Positions 62,757 to 64,000 of a stretch of 64,000 nucleotides of DNA are shown here, one piece after another (the stretch's first letter is position 1; every line of letters starts with the position of its first letter). Source of the DNA: Durusdinium trenchii (taxonomy: Eukaryota; Sar; Dinophyceae; Suessiales; Symbiodiniaceae); assembly GCA_963970005.1 (NCBI GenBank), contig CAXAMN010001447.1, forward strand, positions 1,559,736 to 1,623,735, in the 5' to 3' direction. Both the position numbers and the translations under genes were made by a program. Under the pieces are notes generated by a model, which saw only the letters and a program-made list of their open reading frames with translations, did no database searches and was not told the origin of the DNA.

Positions 62757-63508
62757 CTGCGGGAACCGCCCGGTGACGCACCGACTCAAAGGCACCATCT
62801 CTTTGGCACCTCAACATTGGGCACCCTTTTTGATCAGCGCAGGTTGCGGTTGTTTGGCTGGCGTTGATCAAGGCTCTTCCTCCACCTGCAGTGGTGGAAG
62901 TGATAGCATGAGAATGAGTTCTTGCTGAGGGCAGGGCAGACTGGTGGCTGAGCAAGTGGAACACATGCTACGTGAATGAACCAAAGGCTGACAGCATTAC
63001 GTGTAAAACAGCGCGTCAAAGCACCACGGACGGCTTGCAAGGTACATTTCTCCAAACTAACAAAGCAACCATCCTGTAGAGAAAATTCAACTGCAGCACC
63101 TTCTAACTCAGTTGGGTTAGCCTCTTGACCTGGACAGAACATGGAGCCTTTGGGGGGCGCCTTGAACTCGGTGCGAGACACAGCTTTCGTTTCGCTGGCC
63201 AAGGTCGAATTCACTAACAAGTGAGACATGGAGCACGGCGTAGGCAATCAGAGGCACCCTGCTATGGTCTGTGTGATCAAATCCGATGTATCTAGGCGAA
63301 TGCCAGCGTTTCAAAAAAACCATTACTATAATAGAACCTGTGCGTTCTTCTCACGGAGCCAAGTTTGTTTGCTCCAAATGCGCCAAGCTAGCGTGCCTCA
63401 ACGGTATCGCGGCTGCGGATACAAAAAGAGTCTGCGGTGGAAAAGTTGTCGGTGCAGCGCTTTGTCTGCTCTGTCCTGAGAGATGGCAAGACCGACCAAT
63501 GGCAAGAC

Positions 63509-64000
63509 CTGCTTGAGCGCAGGATGATCACCTGTGCTGCCGCTCCGTTGCAGCAAATCCCAGCAAGCCTGTTGGGTTGAAGAAGCACCATTTCTGCCCT
63601 GAACGTAGTGTAGTAAAGCTGGAAGTCGTGGGTCATTGGGTTCCAGCTTCTTGATTGAGTCAATGGTGAAAGTTAAAAGCTTGTTGAAGTCTATGTCCTT
63701 CGGTCTTTCTCGGAGCAAATCCTCCATTGCGACTCTCCCCTTCTTTCCAAGCGCAGCAATAAACTTTGCCGTTTCAATACTGCTCTGGTCGCTTGCGTAT
63801 ATATTGCCTCGTCCTGGCTTTTGCTTTTCTTCTGTTTTTCGCAGTGTTAGCCAGGCCATGCCTTTGACAATGTCTGTCTCCAGCTGATCTGGCCGAAGTA
63901 GTTTGGCCCAAAGCGCCGCTTTGTTCGAATCCTCCCCACTCTCAAATCGACTCAAACACCGAACCATGGCCAGGACTTGCCTTTCCTCTTCCTGACCAAC
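63509..64000 (-). CDS. Unrecognised protein, exon cut by the window edge
   Basis: Open for more than 160 codons to the right edge (its 5' part is outside). It reads VRCLSRFESGEDSNKAALWA, then MAWLTLRKTEEKQKPGRGNI, FIAALGKKGRVAMEDLLRER and LLTFTIDSIKKLEPNDPRLP, ending at CAG before a GT donor (63507-63508). Helical, soluble-looking, no transmembrane segment. I do not recognise the family; the repeated helix style recalls armadillo-like or helical-repeat proteins, which is only an impression. Confidence 0.7.

Noticed and set aside
1-64000. tRNA, rRNA genes or CRISPR arrays
   Set aside because: I found no cloverleaf with conserved TTCGA arms, no rRNA-like blocks and no regularly spaced repeats of CRISPR type.

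Overview
The window looks like nuclear DNA of a dinoflagellate, most likely a member of the Suessiales (Symbiodiniaceae or Polarella-like); I cannot name the genus. The basis is: every host gene I can model lies on the minus strand (a unidirectional array); exons are short (46-150 bp) with many introns; several introns have GA or GC 5' splice sites and an AGGA-type direct repeat across the splice junctions; secreted proteins combine CCP-like, TSP1, ShK, CAP and mucin-like segments; and a Ty1/copia element carries the 3' part of the dinoflagellate spliced leader in its LTR.

Layout. 0-8 kb (minus): a calcium-dependent protein kinase (CDPK) in at least 13 exons, from the glycine loop near 7.9 kb to two C-terminal EF-hands at 1.4-0.45 kb, followed by an orphan CDPK junction exon at 97-156. 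8-12.8 kb: introns or intergenic DNA with dispersed repeats and a few GC-rich exon-like islands. 12.8-15.6 kb (minus): a prolyl-4-hydroxylase-like 2OG-Fe(II) dioxygenase with six phase-consistent exons. 17.1-26.1 kb (plus): a complete, young Ty1/copia retrotransposon with identical 119-bp LTRs, 5-bp target duplication, half-tRNA primer site, polypurine tract, Gag, Pol and an extra 3' coding region. 26.2-28.2 kb (minus): exons with VHL-beta-like and ShK-like motifs, possibly the front of the same transcription unit as the hydroxylase and now separated from it by the element. 29-41 kb (minus): scattered exons of extracellular proteins (F5/8C-like, CCP-like, EGF-like). 42-43 kb (minus): an intronless sterol desaturase/fatty acid hydroxylase. 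43.7-57 kb (minus): exons of one or more very large secreted proteins (TSP1 and CCP-like modules), with a signal-peptide exon at 57.0 kb. 58.0-62.3 kb (minus): a five-exon gene for a 570-residue CAP-domain, mucin-like, single-pass membrane protein, in phase throughout. 63.5 kb to the right edge (minus): one exon of an unrecognised protein.

The most unusual part is the retrotransposon. It combines copia-style half-tRNA priming, a canonical -1 slippery heptamer between Gag and Pol, two different zinc fingers on the Pol side of the shift, a roughly 100-residue acidic insertion inside the integrase core, a spliced-leader-like segment in the LTR, and about 1.5 kb of extra 3' coding sequence with a membrane segment. 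The second theme is GA-AG introns whose junction repeats resemble target-site duplications of mobile introns (introners). All exon models were read by eye from motif continuity and phase; none is supported here by transcript data.
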